This document shows, one piece after another, positions 43,343 to 52,543 of a stretch of 64,000 nt of DNA; within the stretch, counting starts at the first letter, position 1; each line of letters starts with the position of its first letter. Source of the DNA: SHLQ01 sp964517125 (GTDB taxonomy: Bacteria > Actinomycetota > Acidimicrobiia > Acidimicrobiales > SHLQ01); NCBI GenBank assembly GCA_964517125.1, contig CAZFBD010000004.1:1-64000 (forward strand). The letters are read 5' to 3'. The notes under the pieces are model-generated. The model was not told where the DNA came from. It did not search any database and saw nothing but the letters and a program-made list of their open reading frames with translations. A program made the position numbers and the translations under genes.

Positions 43343-45103
43343 GTGTCACAAGTTGACCAGACCGAATGGACCTATCTCGACTTTGTGGCCGGAAAGACGC
43401 CGCTCCCGTCGCCGAACTATGCGTGGAACACGTACGGCAAGGGCATCGAGAGCATCGGTGTCGACGGAGCTCCCGAAGCCGTGGACATGCCGGCTCCCGG
43501 CTCCGACCAGCTCCTGATTCGCGTCGACGCCGTGGGCCTGTGCTTCTCCGACGTGAAGCTCATCAAGCAGGGCGGCGATCACCCCAAGCTCTACGGACGG
43601 GACCTCAAGACCGAACCCACCCGTCTCGGTCACGAGGTCAGTGTGACCGTGATCGAGGTCGGCGATGGACTCACCGATACCTACGAGTCCGGTCAACGCC
43701 TGGCAATTCAGCCCGACATCTACGTCGAAGGCCGCGCTGCCGCATACGGCTACACGGTTCCCGGTGGTCTGATTCAGTACCACCTCATCGGCCCCGAGGT
43801 GCTCGACGCCGACGACGGTGCCTACGTCATCCCCGTCACGAACGAGATCGGCTACGCGGCAGCTGCGCTGTCGGAGCCATGGGCCTGTGTCGAAGCCTCC
43901 TACACCCAGCGCCGTCGACTCGAAACGCTCCCGGGTGGAACCATGTGGATCGTTGGTGACGGCTCGGCATCCACGGTGTACACGTGCAGCCGTGGTCTCG
44001 ACGCCCCGGCCCGCATCATCCTCAGCGACGTCTCCGAAACGACTCGAGCACTCGTCGCCGAGCGCTCGAACAACGGGGCCGAGATCATCGAACGGAACGG
44101 CCTCACGGCGGCTGGGGCCGGCGCACTTGCTGAAGAACTCACCGGCGGCGACGGTTTCGACGACATCATCGTGCTCGACCCGCGCCATGCCGCACTCATC
44201 GAGGAACTGGCGAAGGCCATTGCCTTCCGTGGCACCATGGCCATGGTGGGCGAGACCGCCCTCGACGGCTTCCCCCAGATCGATGTTGGTCGAATCCACT
44301 ACGACTACACCGCCTACCTCGGGACCACCGGCCCCGACATCGCCGCTGCCTACGGTGAAGAGCGGAACCGTGCCGATGTTGTCCCCGGTGGCACTGCGGT
44401 GTTCGTCGGCGCCGCTGGACCCATGGGGCAGATGCACATGCAGCGTGCCATCGAATACGCCGAAGGCCCGGCAGTGCTCATTGGTTCCGATCTCGACGAC
44501 GACCGGATCGAGGCGGCACGCGTGCTCCTCGAGCCCCTCGCCGAAAAGCACGGCCGCACACTCATCTTCATCAATCCCGGCATGGACACCTCGGCGGTTC
44601 CCGCCCTTGTCGCCGAACACGCACCAGATGGCGCCGACGATGTCATCGTGACCGTTCCCGTCGGCCCGGTCATGGGTGAGGCCGCAACGTTCATGGGGCC
44701 CGAAGGCATGCTCGTGCTCTTCGCCGGTGTTCCCAATGGCACCATGGCACCGTTGGACCTCAGCGCCACCTACCTGCACAACGCGCAGTTCACCGGGACC
44801 TCCGGATCCTCGATCGACGATCAGGCCACCGTGCTCAGCAAAGCACTCGACGGGTCGCTTTCGCCGGGCCGTGCGCTTGCCGCTGTCGGCGGGATCGAAG
44901 CCGGGCAGTCTGGCGTTCGTGCACTGCTCGAAGGTGACTACGCCGGCAAGGTCGTGATCTTCCCGCAGCTTGCTGGCCTCGAACTACAGAGCCTCGAACA
45001 GCTCGCAGCCGACAACCCCGAGATCGGAGCTGCGCTTGGCGACAACCAAACGTGGACTCACGAAGCAGAACGGCTGCTGTTCGAGAAGTTCCACACCAGC
45101 TGA
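43343..45103 (+). CDS. MDR-family dehydrogenase with two Rossmann-like domains
   Basis: A 586-residue protein, far longer than the usual 340-430 of zinc-type dehydrogenases. Residues ~50-180 are the GroES-like catalytic domain with GLCFSD (Cys67) and GHEV (His97, Glu98) as zinc ligands; there is no structural-zinc cysteine set. Two nucleotide-fold segments follow: ~199-345, with a degenerate VGDGSAS, and ~349-540, with VGAAGPMGQMHMQRA. In front of a PfkB kinase and PTS genes it is best read as a sugar- or polyol-phosphate dehydrogenase, distantly like sorbose-1-phosphate reductase. It could replace MtlD, which is absent from the window. Confidence 0.75.
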   Translation: MSQVDQTEWTYLDFVAGKTPLPSPNYAWNTYGKGIESIGVDGAPEAVDMPAPGSDQLLIRVDAVGLCFSDVKLIKQGGDHPKLYGRDLKTEPTRLGHEVSVTVIEVGDGLTDTYESGQRLAIQPDIYVEGRAAAYGYTVPGGLIQYHLIGPEVLDADDGAYVIPVTNEIGYAAAALSEPWACVEASYTQRRRLETLPGGTMWIVGDGSASTVYTCSRGLDAPARIILSDVSETTRALVAERSNNGAEIIERNGLTAAGAGALAEELTGGDGFDDIIVLDPRHAALIEELAKAIAFRGTMAMVGETALDGFPQIDVGRIHYDYTAYLGTTGPDIAAAYGEERNRADVVPGGTAVFVGAAGPMGQMHMQRAIEYAEGPAVLIGSDLDDDRIEAARVLLEPLAEKHGRTLIFINPGMDTSAVPALVAEHAPDGADDVIVTVPVGPVMGEAATFMGPEGMLVLFAGVPNGTMAPLDLSATYLHNAQFTGTSGSSIDDQATVLSKALDGSLSPGRALAAVGGIEAGQSGVRALLEGDYAGKVVIFPQLAGLELQSLEQLAADNPEIGAALGDNQTWTHEAERLLFEKFHTS

Positions 45104-45104
45104 C

Positions 45105-46058
45105 GTGATCGTCACGCTGACTCCCAACCCCGGTTTTGACCGGACCATGCGGCTCGAGCGACTCGATGTCGGCGAGGTGAACCGGGCGATCGAATCGTCC
45201 GTCGAGGCAGGTGGCAAGGGAATCAACGTGTCGCGAGCGCTCGCCGCTGCGGGAATCGCCAGCACGGCGATCTTCCCAGCCGATGGCGCCGACGAGGAGC
45301 AGCTGCGGAGTCTGCTGTCCGACTTCGACGGCGCCATGGCGATCGACGTAGTGACCATCCGCGAAGCGGTTCGCTCAAATCTGTCGGTCATCACCGGCGA
45401 TGGGGAAACCACCAAGTTCAACGAAGGCGGCCCCGCCCTTTCCGAGGATGAGGCGCAGGCGCTGATCGATGCATCGGTCGCTGCGGCCACGCAATTGCCG
45501 TCGGACGGGTGGTTCGTTGCATGCGGATCCGTGCCGAAGGGTTGCGGCGACGACTTTCATGCCCGAACCATCGCTGCGGTCAGAGCTGCGGGTGTTCGCG
45601 TTGGGCTCGACGCAAGCGGTCGTTCGCTGGCCACGGCGATCGATGCTGCGCCCGATCTGATCAAACCGAACGTGGAAGAGCTCGCCGAACTGGTGGACTC
45701 GTCGCTTGCGACCATGGGAGACGTCATCGATGCAGCCAGGTCCGTGATCGACCGCGGAGTTGGCCAGGTACTCGTGAGCCTCGGGTCCGACGGTGCCGTC
45801 TTGGTGAGTGCCGACGACGCCACCCACACCTGGTCCGACCCGGTGACGGTCCGGAACACCGTTGGAGCAGGCGACGCCATGCTCGCCGGGTTTCTTGCGA
45901 CCGGCGGGATCGGAGCCGAATCGGTTCGATCCGCAGTTGCCTGGGGTGCGGCAGCCGTGCAATCGCCGACCACGGCCTTCACGCCACCCCCAAACAATGG
46001 TGGAGCCGAATTGCACACGGCCCAGCCCGACCGCATCATGACCCTGGGGGATTCATGA
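45105..46058 (+). CDS. PfkB-family sugar-phosphate kinase (1-phosphofructokinase/LacC type)
   Basis: A 317-residue ribokinase-fold kinase. The start VTLTPNPGFDRTMRLE and GGKGINVSRAL are typical of FruK and LacC; NTVGAGDAMLAGFLA carries the catalytic Asp and the anion hole. It phosphorylates fructose-1-phosphate, fructose-6-phosphate or tagatose-6-phosphate. If the PTS product is mannitol-1-phosphate, the dehydrogenase upstream would give fructose-6-phosphate for this kinase. The GTG at 45105 is 1 base after the dehydrogenase stop; the next gene overlaps by 4 bases. Confidence 0.85.
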   Translation: MIVTLTPNPGFDRTMRLERLDVGEVNRAIESSVEAGGKGINVSRALAAAGIASTAIFPADGADEEQLRSLLSDFDGAMAIDVVTIREAVRSNLSVITGDGETTKFNEGGPALSEDEAQALIDASVAAATQLPSDGWFVACGSVPKGCGDDFHARTIAAVRAAGVRVGLDASGRSLATAIDAAPDLIKPNVEELAELVDSSLATMGDVIDAARSVIDRGVGQVLVSLGSDGAVLVSADDATHTWSDPVTVRNTVGAGDAMLAGFLATGGIGAESVRSAVAWGAAAVQSPTTAFTPPPNNGGAELHTAQPDRIMTLGDS

Positions 46059-46726
46059 CGGACACGAGTTTTGGTATACAGCTGGCACCCACGTTCACCA
46101 GCTCGGTGAAGACCTGGGCTGGCGCTGCGCTGCCCCTGAGTCTGGCCGGAGCGTTCACGCTCGGGGTGTACGGCCTGTTCCGGTGGCCGGCCCAACAGCT
46201 GCTCGAAGACGACCGTGTCTACTCCTCGGTCGCCGTGGACCTCGTGGGTCTGATCGTGGCCGGCACCCTTGCCGTGCCGTGGTACCACTACACCCTGGCT
46301 GCGGTCGATGGTCGCGAAATCAACCTGATCGAACCGTTCGTGGACAAGCGGGCGTTCGCGTATCAGGCGGTTGCCTCCTTCTGGTTCTGGGCGGCCGTGC
46401 TTCTGGGGCTGCGTTACCTGTTTGGCATTCCCTCGTTGTTCGTTGTGCTCCTGTACGCCTTTCACGGCTTCGTCATCGCCGATGGCACCAAGGGCGGCAT
46501 GATGGCGTTGGGCCAGAGCGTCCGGCTCACCGAAGGGAAACGGGTCGGCCTTTTCGCAATCGCTGGCCTGCTCATGATCTTCAACCTGTTCGGAGCAATT
46601 GCGGCCGGGTTCGATGCGCTCCCGACCACCGCCCGGGTCCTCGGCGCATTTCTCGGATTGGTCGTCACCACGAGCATCACCCTCGTCATCGGCGCAACCA
46701 TCTATCGCAAATTCGCAGGAGACTGA
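46055..46726 (+). CDS. Multi-pass membrane protein of unknown function in the PTS operon
   Basis: A 223-residue protein with about five hydrophobic segments (for example residues ~25-42, 62-80, 110-150, 168-188 and 195-217). The short loop YHYTLAAVDGREINLIEPFVDKRAF in pieces around residues 85-105 is polar and conserved-looking, but I do not recognise the family. It overlaps pfkB by 4 bases (ATGA) and precedes the EI gene by 1 base, so it belongs to the sugar operon. A role in transport or in sensing membrane state is possible; nothing in the sequence proves it. Confidence 0.7.
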   Translation: MTDTSFGIQLAPTFTSSVKTWAGAALPLSLAGAFTLGVYGLFRWPAQQLLEDDRVYSSVAVDLVGLIVAGTLAVPWYHYTLAAVDGREINLIEPFVDKRAFAYQAVASFWFWAAVLLGLRYLFGIPSLFVVLLYAFHGFVIADGTKGGMMALGQSVRLTEGKRVGLFAIAGLLMIFNLFGAIAAGFDALPTTARVLGAFLGLVVTTSITLVIGATIYRKFAGD

Positions 46727-46727
46727 C

Positions 46728-48425
46728 ATGAGCACACGTGCAGCATTGATGGGAACGGCAGCCTCACCCGGTTCGTCGACCGGCCCACTGGTCGTGCTGC
46801 GCGATGTGGTTGTGGAACTGCCCGAGTTCGATGATCCGGCCAAGGCCGTCGCCGACGCGATGCCGCAGGTGGCAGCAGGACTCATGGCACGTTCAACTGC
46901 AGCTGCCGAGCGGGGCCAGGAAGAAGCAGCAGCGGTGCTGCAGGCCCAATCCTTCATGGCGGAAGACCCCATGTTGGCCGATGCGATCGAGGGCCACCTC
47001 AGCTCGGGCGCGGCGCTTGACCGGGCACTGCAACAGGCGTCCGACGAACTCGAAGCCATGATGGCGGCCCTGCCTGACCCGTACCTTGCCGCTCGCAGCG
47101 CCGATGTTGCCGAGGTCGCCACCGCACTTCGGTTCCAGCTCGCCGGTGTCGAGACTGGCGGGCCGGCATTCGACGAACCGAGCATCCTCGTTGCCCGCAC
47201 GCTCACGGCTGCGCAGACCGCCGACCTCGACCCAGCACGGGTCCTGGGCTTCGTCACCGAACTCGGTGGCCCCACGAGCCATGTGGCCATCATTGCCCGC
47301 TCATTGGGCGTACCGGCGATCGTGGCGCTCACCGGGGCCATCGATGCTGCCGATGCCGCCGGTTCGGCCGCAATGGACGGATCGTCCGGAGAGTTCATCC
47401 TGGACCCCACCGCCGACGATCAGGCCGATTTTGCCGAACGCTCCAAGCGGATGGAGCGCATTGCCGAATGGGCCCGAACCGCACACGGGACCGCAGCGAC
47501 CTTCGACGGCGCACCGGTAGCCGTGGCGGCCAACGTCGCCCGCGTCGAGGACATCGCCGAAGGTGTCGACACCGCAGCCGATGGTGTCGGGCTCTTCCGT
47601 ACCGAGTTCCTCTTTCTCGATCGGTCGAAGCCGCCAACCGAAGAGGAGCAGTACACGGCATACCGTGCTGCAGCTGAAGGTTTCGAGCATCAGGTCGTCA
47701 TTCGGGCGTTCGACATCGGCGGAGACAAGCCCGCCGAGTTCCTCGACATCGAAGAGGAGGAGAACCCGTTCCTCGGTATCCGAGGCGTCCGTCTGTACGA
47801 GGACTTCACGGAACTGTTCGATCTGCAGGTTCGTGCGTGCCTACGGGCGGCCGCACATGGGCCGCTCGCTCTCATGATCCCCATGGTGGCCACGATTCAC
47901 GAGATGCGTTGGGTCCGGGAGCGTGTCGCCCAGGTGCAGGCAGCGCTCGAGGCAGAGGGCGCCGAGTACGGAACCGTCCCGCTGGGCGTCATGATCGAGG
48001 TGCCATCGCTTGCGCTCACTGCCGCAGCGGTTGCTTCCGAGGTGGATTTCTTCTCCATCGGTACCAACGACCTCACCCAGTACACGCTTGCCGCTGACCG
48101 TGCCCATGCGGCCCTCGGTGGGTTCCAGGACCCGCTGCATCCGTCGGTCCTTGCACTGTGTCGCATGACGGTCCTGGGTGCAGCCCAGCACGGCCGGTCG
48201 GTATCGGTCTGTGGTCTCGCCGCAGCTGACCCCGTTGCAGCGTCGGTGTTCGCCGCACTTGGGGTCGACAAGCTGTCGGTCACCCCGTCGGCCGTGAACC
48301 TGATCAAGGCAACCGTGTCGGCCCAGCAACCGTCTCTGCGTGCCGCCGTGCTTGCCGCAATCGAGCAAGCCGGTGATTCCGCCCAACTCCGCGAAATGAT
48401 CGAGGGCGAGCTGGTCCTGCCGTGA
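46728..48425 (+). CDS. ptsI: PTS Enzyme I (phosphoenolpyruvate-protein phosphotransferase)
   Basis: A 565-residue Enzyme I. The phosphohistidine motif GGPTSHVAIIAR carries His185. FRTEFLFLDR, EFLDIEEEENPFLGIRGVRL in short blocks, GVMIEVPSL and FFSIGTNDLTQYTLAADR form the PEP- and Mg-binding C-terminal barrel. It transfers phosphate from PEP to HPr; here the only HPr in sight is the domain fused to EIIA at 51816. It is the first PTS enzyme of the operon and is followed with a 4-base overlap by the regulator. Having its own EI makes the locus self-contained. Confidence 0.92.
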   Translation: MSTRAALMGTAASPGSSTGPLVVLRDVVVELPEFDDPAKAVADAMPQVAAGLMARSTAAAERGQEEAAAVLQAQSFMAEDPMLADAIEGHLSSGAALDRALQQASDELEAMMAALPDPYLAARSADVAEVATALRFQLAGVETGGPAFDEPSILVARTLTAAQTADLDPARVLGFVTELGGPTSHVAIIARSLGVPAIVALTGAIDAADAAGSAAMDGSSGEFILDPTADDQADFAERSKRMERIAEWARTAHGTAATFDGAPVAVAANVARVEDIAEGVDTAADGVGLFRTEFLFLDRSKPPTEEEQYTAYRAAAEGFEHQVVIRAFDIGGDKPAEFLDIEEEENPFLGIRGVRLYEDFTELFDLQVRACLRAAAHGPLALMIPMVATIHEMRWVRERVAQVQAALEAEGAEYGTVPLGVMIEVPSLALTAAAVASEVDFFSIGTNDLTQYTLAADRAHAALGGFQDPLHPSVLALCRMTVLGAAQHGRSVSVCGLAAADPVAASVFAALGVDKLSVTPSAVNLIKATVSAQQPSLRAAVLAAIEQAGDSAQLREMIEGELVLP

Positions 48426-49927
48426 GCATCCCGCTCGACACGCGAGTCATCCGGATCACCAGGTGGCTGCTGTCACAAACCGAGCCGCGCAGTACCTCCC
48501 ATCTGGCCCATGATCTGGGGCTCAGCGAGCGAGTGGTTCGCTACCGTCTCGGTGCGGCCGAGAGTTTCCTCCGATCGCACGGCGCCGAGCTCAAACGACA
48601 ACGGGGGAGCGGACTCTCCGTCGATGCAACGCCCGAGGTTCAAGAAGCGATTCTCGAAGATCTCGCCGATCGGGCTCTGGCCCCACGGGTGTACGCCCCC
48701 GAGGAACGGGAGCACCTTCTCCTCGACCTGCTCTTGTGGTCCTGGCCGAACACGATTTCACTCGACCGACTGAACGACGATCTCGAGGTCTCGAAGACGT
48801 CTGCTCGGCGCGATCTCCGGCGGTGCGAGCCGTGGCTCGACCGCATGGGGCTACCCGTCGTGCGTCGGCCCGGCAAAGGCATCGCGCTGCACGGGTCGGA
48901 ACAACGCATCCGCCGTGCCCTGGTCCAGTTGCTGCTCGAGGCGGTTCCCAACGACGTTCTGAGCGAGCTGGTCACGACCGACTTCGACGACGCCGAGTTG
49001 GTTCGGGTGCGTATCCCTGCCGGTCTGCGTGACCGTTTCGCTGCATTGTCCATCCGCGAATGTGCACAAGCGCTGGCCGAGAGTTCGCTCACCGACCGGC
49101 TCGCCACCGGGAACAGCGACCTCGTCTTCACGATCTATCTTGCGATCACCGAAGCTCGCTTCGCCGACGGGAGCACGCTGGAGCTCGTTCCCGGACAGTT
49201 GCGGTCGCTGCGGGACCACCCGGTGTTCGACAGCGTGCGAGCACTTTCGGACTCGCTGGTCGAGCAGGGCGGACAACGGCTCCCCGACGAGGAGATCGCC
49301 GCGCTCACCGAGTATCTCCTGGGGCTCGATGCGCTCGCCGACGTTCCCGATGAGGCGCCGGATCATGGCGGCCTCCTCGACGGAATCCTGACGGAGGCGT
49401 CCGACAACCTCCACGTCTCTCTCGGAGCCGACGAGGAGCTGCGGCGAAGCCTTGCCATGCACCTCAGCCGCCTCCAGGTCCGGCTGCGGTACGGCCTGCC
49501 TGTGCACAATCCGTTGCTCGCCGAAGTCATCGAGCGGTATCCGGACGTCCACGTGGTCTCCAAACGTGTCTCCGACCTCATTGAGGAGGCGTTCGGCACG
49601 GAACTGCCCCAGGACGAGGTCGGCTTCATCACCATGTACCTGTCGGGGGCGATGGAGCGCGCCCACCTGCGGCCCCGCAAACAGGCACTCGTGGTCTGCC
49701 CCAGCGGTATGGCCACCGCATGGGTGTTGGTCTCTAGGCTGCAGGCCGAATTTCCCCACCTTGCGCTCGCCGAGGTGCTTTCCGCACCGAAATACGAGGA
49801 GCGAGACACGTCGGGCTTCGATGTCGTGATCTCCACGATTCCCCTGGAACAGGACGTTGCGCCGGTGGTGGTCGTGAGTCCGTTGCTGTCCCAAGCCGAC
49901 GTCCGCACACTGTCCACCCACGTGTAG
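48422..49927 (+). CDS. MtlR/BglG-type PRD transcriptional regulator
   Basis: A 501-residue regulator. Two N-terminal helix-turn-helix segments (SERVVRYRLG near 35 and SKTSARRDLRR near 122) mark it as a DNA-binding activator rather than an RNA antiterminator. PRD domains follow at ~165-265 and ~310-415, the second ending DEVGFITMYLSGA, where the usual His is Tyr. A C-terminal EIIB-like domain has CPSGMATA with Cys426. No EIIA domain is attached. Phosphorylation by the PTS would report sugar availability. The GTG at 48422 overlaps the EI stop. It should control the EIIC operon just downstream and perhaps the dehydrogenase operon. Confidence 0.85.
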   Translation: MSIPLDTRVIRITRWLLSQTEPRSTSHLAHDLGLSERVVRYRLGAAESFLRSHGAELKRQRGSGLSVDATPEVQEAILEDLADRALAPRVYAPEEREHLLLDLLLWSWPNTISLDRLNDDLEVSKTSARRDLRRCEPWLDRMGLPVVRRPGKGIALHGSEQRIRRALVQLLLEAVPNDVLSELVTTDFDDAELVRVRIPAGLRDRFAALSIRECAQALAESSLTDRLATGNSDLVFTIYLAITEARFADGSTLELVPGQLRSLRDHPVFDSVRALSDSLVEQGGQRLPDEEIAALTEYLLGLDALADVPDEAPDHGGLLDGILTEASDNLHVSLGADEELRRSLAMHLSRLQVRLRYGLPVHNPLLAEVIERYPDVHVVSKRVSDLIEEAFGTELPQDEVGFITMYLSGAMERAHLRPRKQALVVCPSGMATAWVLVSRLQAEFPHLALAEVLSAPKYEERDTSGFDVVISTIPLEQDVAPVVVVSPLLSQADVRTLSTHV

Positions 49928-49995
49928 GTAATTCTGCTCCCCGTCAAACTGGGACTGCGCACATCTTGTCGGAGGACCCCACCGCCCAATTGGAA

Positions 49996-50009
49996 GTGGC
50001 GTACGTCAC
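49996..50009. promoter_or_regulatory. Near-palindrome in the EIIC leader
   Basis: GTGGCGTACGTCAC is symmetric apart from one base pair. It lies in the 130-base gap between the PRD regulator and the EIIC gene, about 50 bases before the ATG. It could be an operator; there is no independent support. Confidence 0.35.
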
Positions 50010-50057
50010 ATCGACTGGGGCTATGGTGTGGATACTCAAATTGGAGGGACAATCGTT

Positions 50058-51236
50058 ATGCAAGAACGTTTACAACGTTTCGGGGGCTGGCTTGCCGGGA
50101 TGGTGATTCCGAACATCGGAGCATTCATCGCCTGGGGCCTGATCACCGCACTGGTCATTCCCACGGGATGGCTCGCTGAACTTGGGTTCGGCGGAGGAAA
50201 TGATGGGGAGATCTGGGGAGATCTGACGGGCGCGCTCGTCGGACCCATGATCAAGTACATGCTGCCAACACTCGTGGCGTACACGGGCGGCAAGCTCGTG
50301 CACGGTCATCGTGGTGGTGTGCTCGCAGTGATCGCCGTCTTCGGTGTGATCGGTGGTGCTTCCTTCGAGATCGAATCCGCCGGTGAGACCATCGGCGGCG
50401 ATCCGCCGCAGTTCCTTGGCGCAATGGTCATTGGACCACTTGCCGGCTTCGTCATGAAGAAGGTCGATGAGTTCCTCGAGTCCCGGACACCCACCGGCTT
50501 CGAGATGCTCTTCAACAACTTCTCGCAGGGCTTCGCTGGCCTTGGCTTGGCGTTCCTTGGTTACTGGATCGTTGGTCCGATCATGTCTGCTCTGGCCACG
50601 GCCTTCGGCAACATGGTTGAGGGCATCGCCGATGCCGGCCTGCTTCCGCTGGCCGACATTCCCATCGAGGTTGCCAAGGTGCTGTTCTTGAACAACGCCA
50701 TCAACCACGGTGTGCTCACACCACTCGGAACCACCGACGTTGCCGACTCCGGTCGCTCGATCTACTTCATGCTCGAGTCGAACCCCGGACCAGGCCTTGG
50801 CCTGCTCGCCGCCTACTTCTTCGCCAGCAAGGGCCTGGCCAAGATGGCAGCTTCCGGCGCCATGGTGATCCACTTCCTTGGTGGCATCCACGAGGTGTAC
50901 TTCCCGTACGTTCTGATGAACCCCGTCATGATCGGCGCAATGTGGGCAGGCGGCATCTCTGCCGACCTCGTCTTCGTCGCAACCGATGCTGGCCTCGTTG
51001 GTCCGCCATCGCCGGGAAGTATCTTCGCCTACCTGACGTTGCTGCCAACGTCTGGTGGCGCAGTGTTTGGTGTCTTTGCCGGAATCGTTGTTGGCGCAGC
51101 GGCAAGCTTCTTCGTGGGATCCATCCTGCTGAGGCTCTTCCCTGTGGCCGAGATGACCGACATGGACGACGACACGTCGATGGCAGATGCCATGCCAGAC
51201 GTACCCGGAATGAACATGCCTGGAGCCTCTGCCTGA
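50058..51236 (+). CDS. mtlA: PTS mannitol-type transporter subunit EIIC
   Basis: A 392-residue EIIC membrane domain of the mannitol family. It has MVIPNIGAFIAWGLITAL, the loop GGASFEIE, LFLNNAINHGVLTPLG and the substrate-site motif GGIHEVYFPYVLM, all diagnostic of MtlA. It lacks the fused EIIB and EIIA domains of enterobacterial MtlA; those are the separate genes downstream. The ATG at 50058 has GGAGGG about 10 bases upstream; a GTG at 50028 is an alternative. The mannitol call comes from the family. The C-terminal end is intact (stop at 51234-51236), just before the assembly gap. Confidence 0.9.
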   Translation: MQERLQRFGGWLAGMVIPNIGAFIAWGLITALVIPTGWLAELGFGGGNDGEIWGDLTGALVGPMIKYMLPTLVAYTGGKLVHGHRGGVLAVIAVFGVIGGASFEIESAGETIGGDPPQFLGAMVIGPLAGFVMKKVDEFLESRTPTGFEMLFNNFSQGFAGLGLAFLGYWIVGPIMSALATAFGNMVEGIADAGLLPLADIPIEVAKVLFLNNAINHGVLTPLGTTDVADSGRSIYFMLESNPGPGLGLLAAYFFASKGLAKMAASGAMVIHFLGGIHEVYFPYVLMNPVMIGAMWAGGISADLVFVATDAGLVGPPSPGSIFAYLTLLPTSGGAVFGVFAGIVVGAAASFFVGSILLRLFPVAEMTDMDDDTSMADAMPDVPGMNMPGASA

Positions 51237-51259
51237 TTTCAGGTAGCGGATCCGGTCAC

Positions 51260-51440
51260 GCCCGGGGGGGGGCACCCCGCCCCCCCCCCCGCCCCCCCCC
51301 CCCCACCCCCCGCCGGCCCCCAAAAACAAAAGAAGCCACACCAAACAACCCGNNNNNNNNNNGGGGGCCCCTGCTGCTTTGGGGCGGGGGGGGGGGGGGG
51401 CGCGGGGGGGGGGGCCCCCCCCCCCCCCCCCCCGGCCTCC
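51260..51440. other. Assembly gap (ten Ns, 51353-51362) with homopolymer-damaged flanks
   Basis: Ten Ns are bordered on the left by long C runs broken by single other bases and an A-rich stretch, and on the right by long G and then C runs. This is typical of sequencing or scaffolding error, not biology. The 250-base space between the EIIC stop and the EIIB start may be longer in reality and should not be used to look for terminators. Confidence 0.9.
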
Positions 51441-51486
51441 CCGGCCTCAGCCCGAAGCCGGACACAACAAGAACTGAGAGCAACAC

Positions 51487-51819
51487 ATGACAGACGGCCC
51501 CGTGGTCAAAACCGCAAGCGAAGTGAAGCTGATCGTCTTCGCATGTGAAGCAGGAATGGGCAGCAGCCTCATGGGGGCCAAGCAGCTCCAGAAGATGGTG
51601 AAGAAGGCGAAGCTCGACATCGAGGTCATCCACTCGCCAGTCACCCAGGTGCCAGGACACGCCGACGTGATCGTCACCCACAAGTCTCTTTCGAACGTCG
51701 CCAAGGCACAGTTCCCGAACGCTGCCATCGTGCCGTTCATGCTGTTCTTCGGCGACCCAGCCGTCTCCCAACTGGTCGAGACACTGAAGGCTGGTAACGA
51801 CGTGGTGTCGAAGCTGTGA
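51487..51819 (+). CDS. PTS mannitol-type EIIB
   Basis: A 110-residue soluble EIIB domain. The phospho-cysteine motif ACEAGMGSSLMG has Cys20, and the HSPVTQVPGHADVIVTH segment follows, as in EIIB-Mtl. It receives phosphate from the EIIA domain encoded next and passes it to the sugar bound by EIIC. It overlaps the EIIA-HPr gene by 4 bases. It lies just after the assembly gap, but its frame is intact. Confidence 0.9.
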   Translation: MTDGPVVKTASEVKLIVFACEAGMGSSLMGAKQLQKMVKKAKLDIEVIHSPVTQVPGHADVIVTHKSLSNVAKAQFPNAAIVPFMLFFGDPAVSQLVETLKAGNDVVSKL

Positions 51820-52541
51820 GCTCCACCGCACAAGATCAACTCCTGGCTCGAGAAGCCGTCGTCATTGGACTCCCATCCGTGAGCATGGAAGAGGCGATCA
51901 ACTTTGTTGGCCAGATGCTCGTCGAGCGGGGCCACGCTGAGCCCAGCTACATCGACGGAATGCTCGCCCGCGAAGAGAACGTGCCCACGTTCCTTGGCAA
52001 CGGCGTGGCCATGCCGCACGGCACCTTCGAAAGCAAGGAAGCCATTCTGCGCACCGGCATCGTCGTGGCCCAGTACCCGGACGGCATCGACTGGGCCGGC
52101 TATGGCACCGCAAATCTCGTGATCGGCCTGGCGGCCGCAGGCGAGGAACACGTGCAGATCCTCTCGCACATCGCCGAGGTGCTGCAGGACGAGGACCTTG
52201 CTGAAAAGCTCGGCTCCACGACCGACGCCTCCATGCTGCACGCAACGCTCAACGCCCCCGCGGCGTCCGACGATGAGCTCACCGCCGACGTGACCATCGG
52301 AAGCGAAGCCGGCCTCCATGCCCGTCCGGCCACGCTCATCGTCGAGTTTGCCAAGGGCTTCGATGGTGAGATTCTCATCTCGAAGGACGGACGCGACGCC
52401 AAGGCGAACAGCATCATGAGCCTTCTGTCGCTCGGAGCTGTCTCGAACGATGTGGTCACCGTTTCCGTCACCGGCGACGATGCCGAGGCCGGTATGGCCG
52501 AGGTCACCCGAATTCTCACCACCCCAGAAGCGGAGCTCTAA
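51816..52541 (+). CDS. EIIA(Mtl)-HPr fusion protein
   Basis: A 241-residue fusion. Residues 1-~145 form an EIIA of the mannitol/fructose class with phospho-His68 in AMPHGT. Residues ~155-241 form an HPr domain with phospho-His168 in GLHARPA and Ser199 in the NSIMSLL region (equivalent to the HPr regulatory Ser46 site). The linker is short. It carries phosphate from Enzyme I through HPr to EIIA and then EIIB within one chain, like FPr proteins. The GTG start overlaps EIIB by 4 bases. Confidence 0.9.
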   Translation: MSSTAQDQLLAREAVVIGLPSVSMEEAINFVGQMLVERGHAEPSYIDGMLAREENVPTFLGNGVAMPHGTFESKEAILRTGIVVAQYPDGIDWAGYGTANLVIGLAAAGEEHVQILSHIAEVLQDEDLAEKLGSTTDASMLHATLNAPAASDDELTADVTIGSEAGLHARPATLIVEFAKGFDGEILISKDGRDAKANSIMSLLSLGAVSNDVVTVSVTGDDAEAGMAEVTRILTTPEAEL

Positions 52542-52543
52542 CC

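Noticed and set aside
51270..51440. Extreme C and G runs as a quadruplex or terminator
   Set aside because: They flank an N gap and are interrupted irregularly, so sequencing or scaffolding error is the better explanation.
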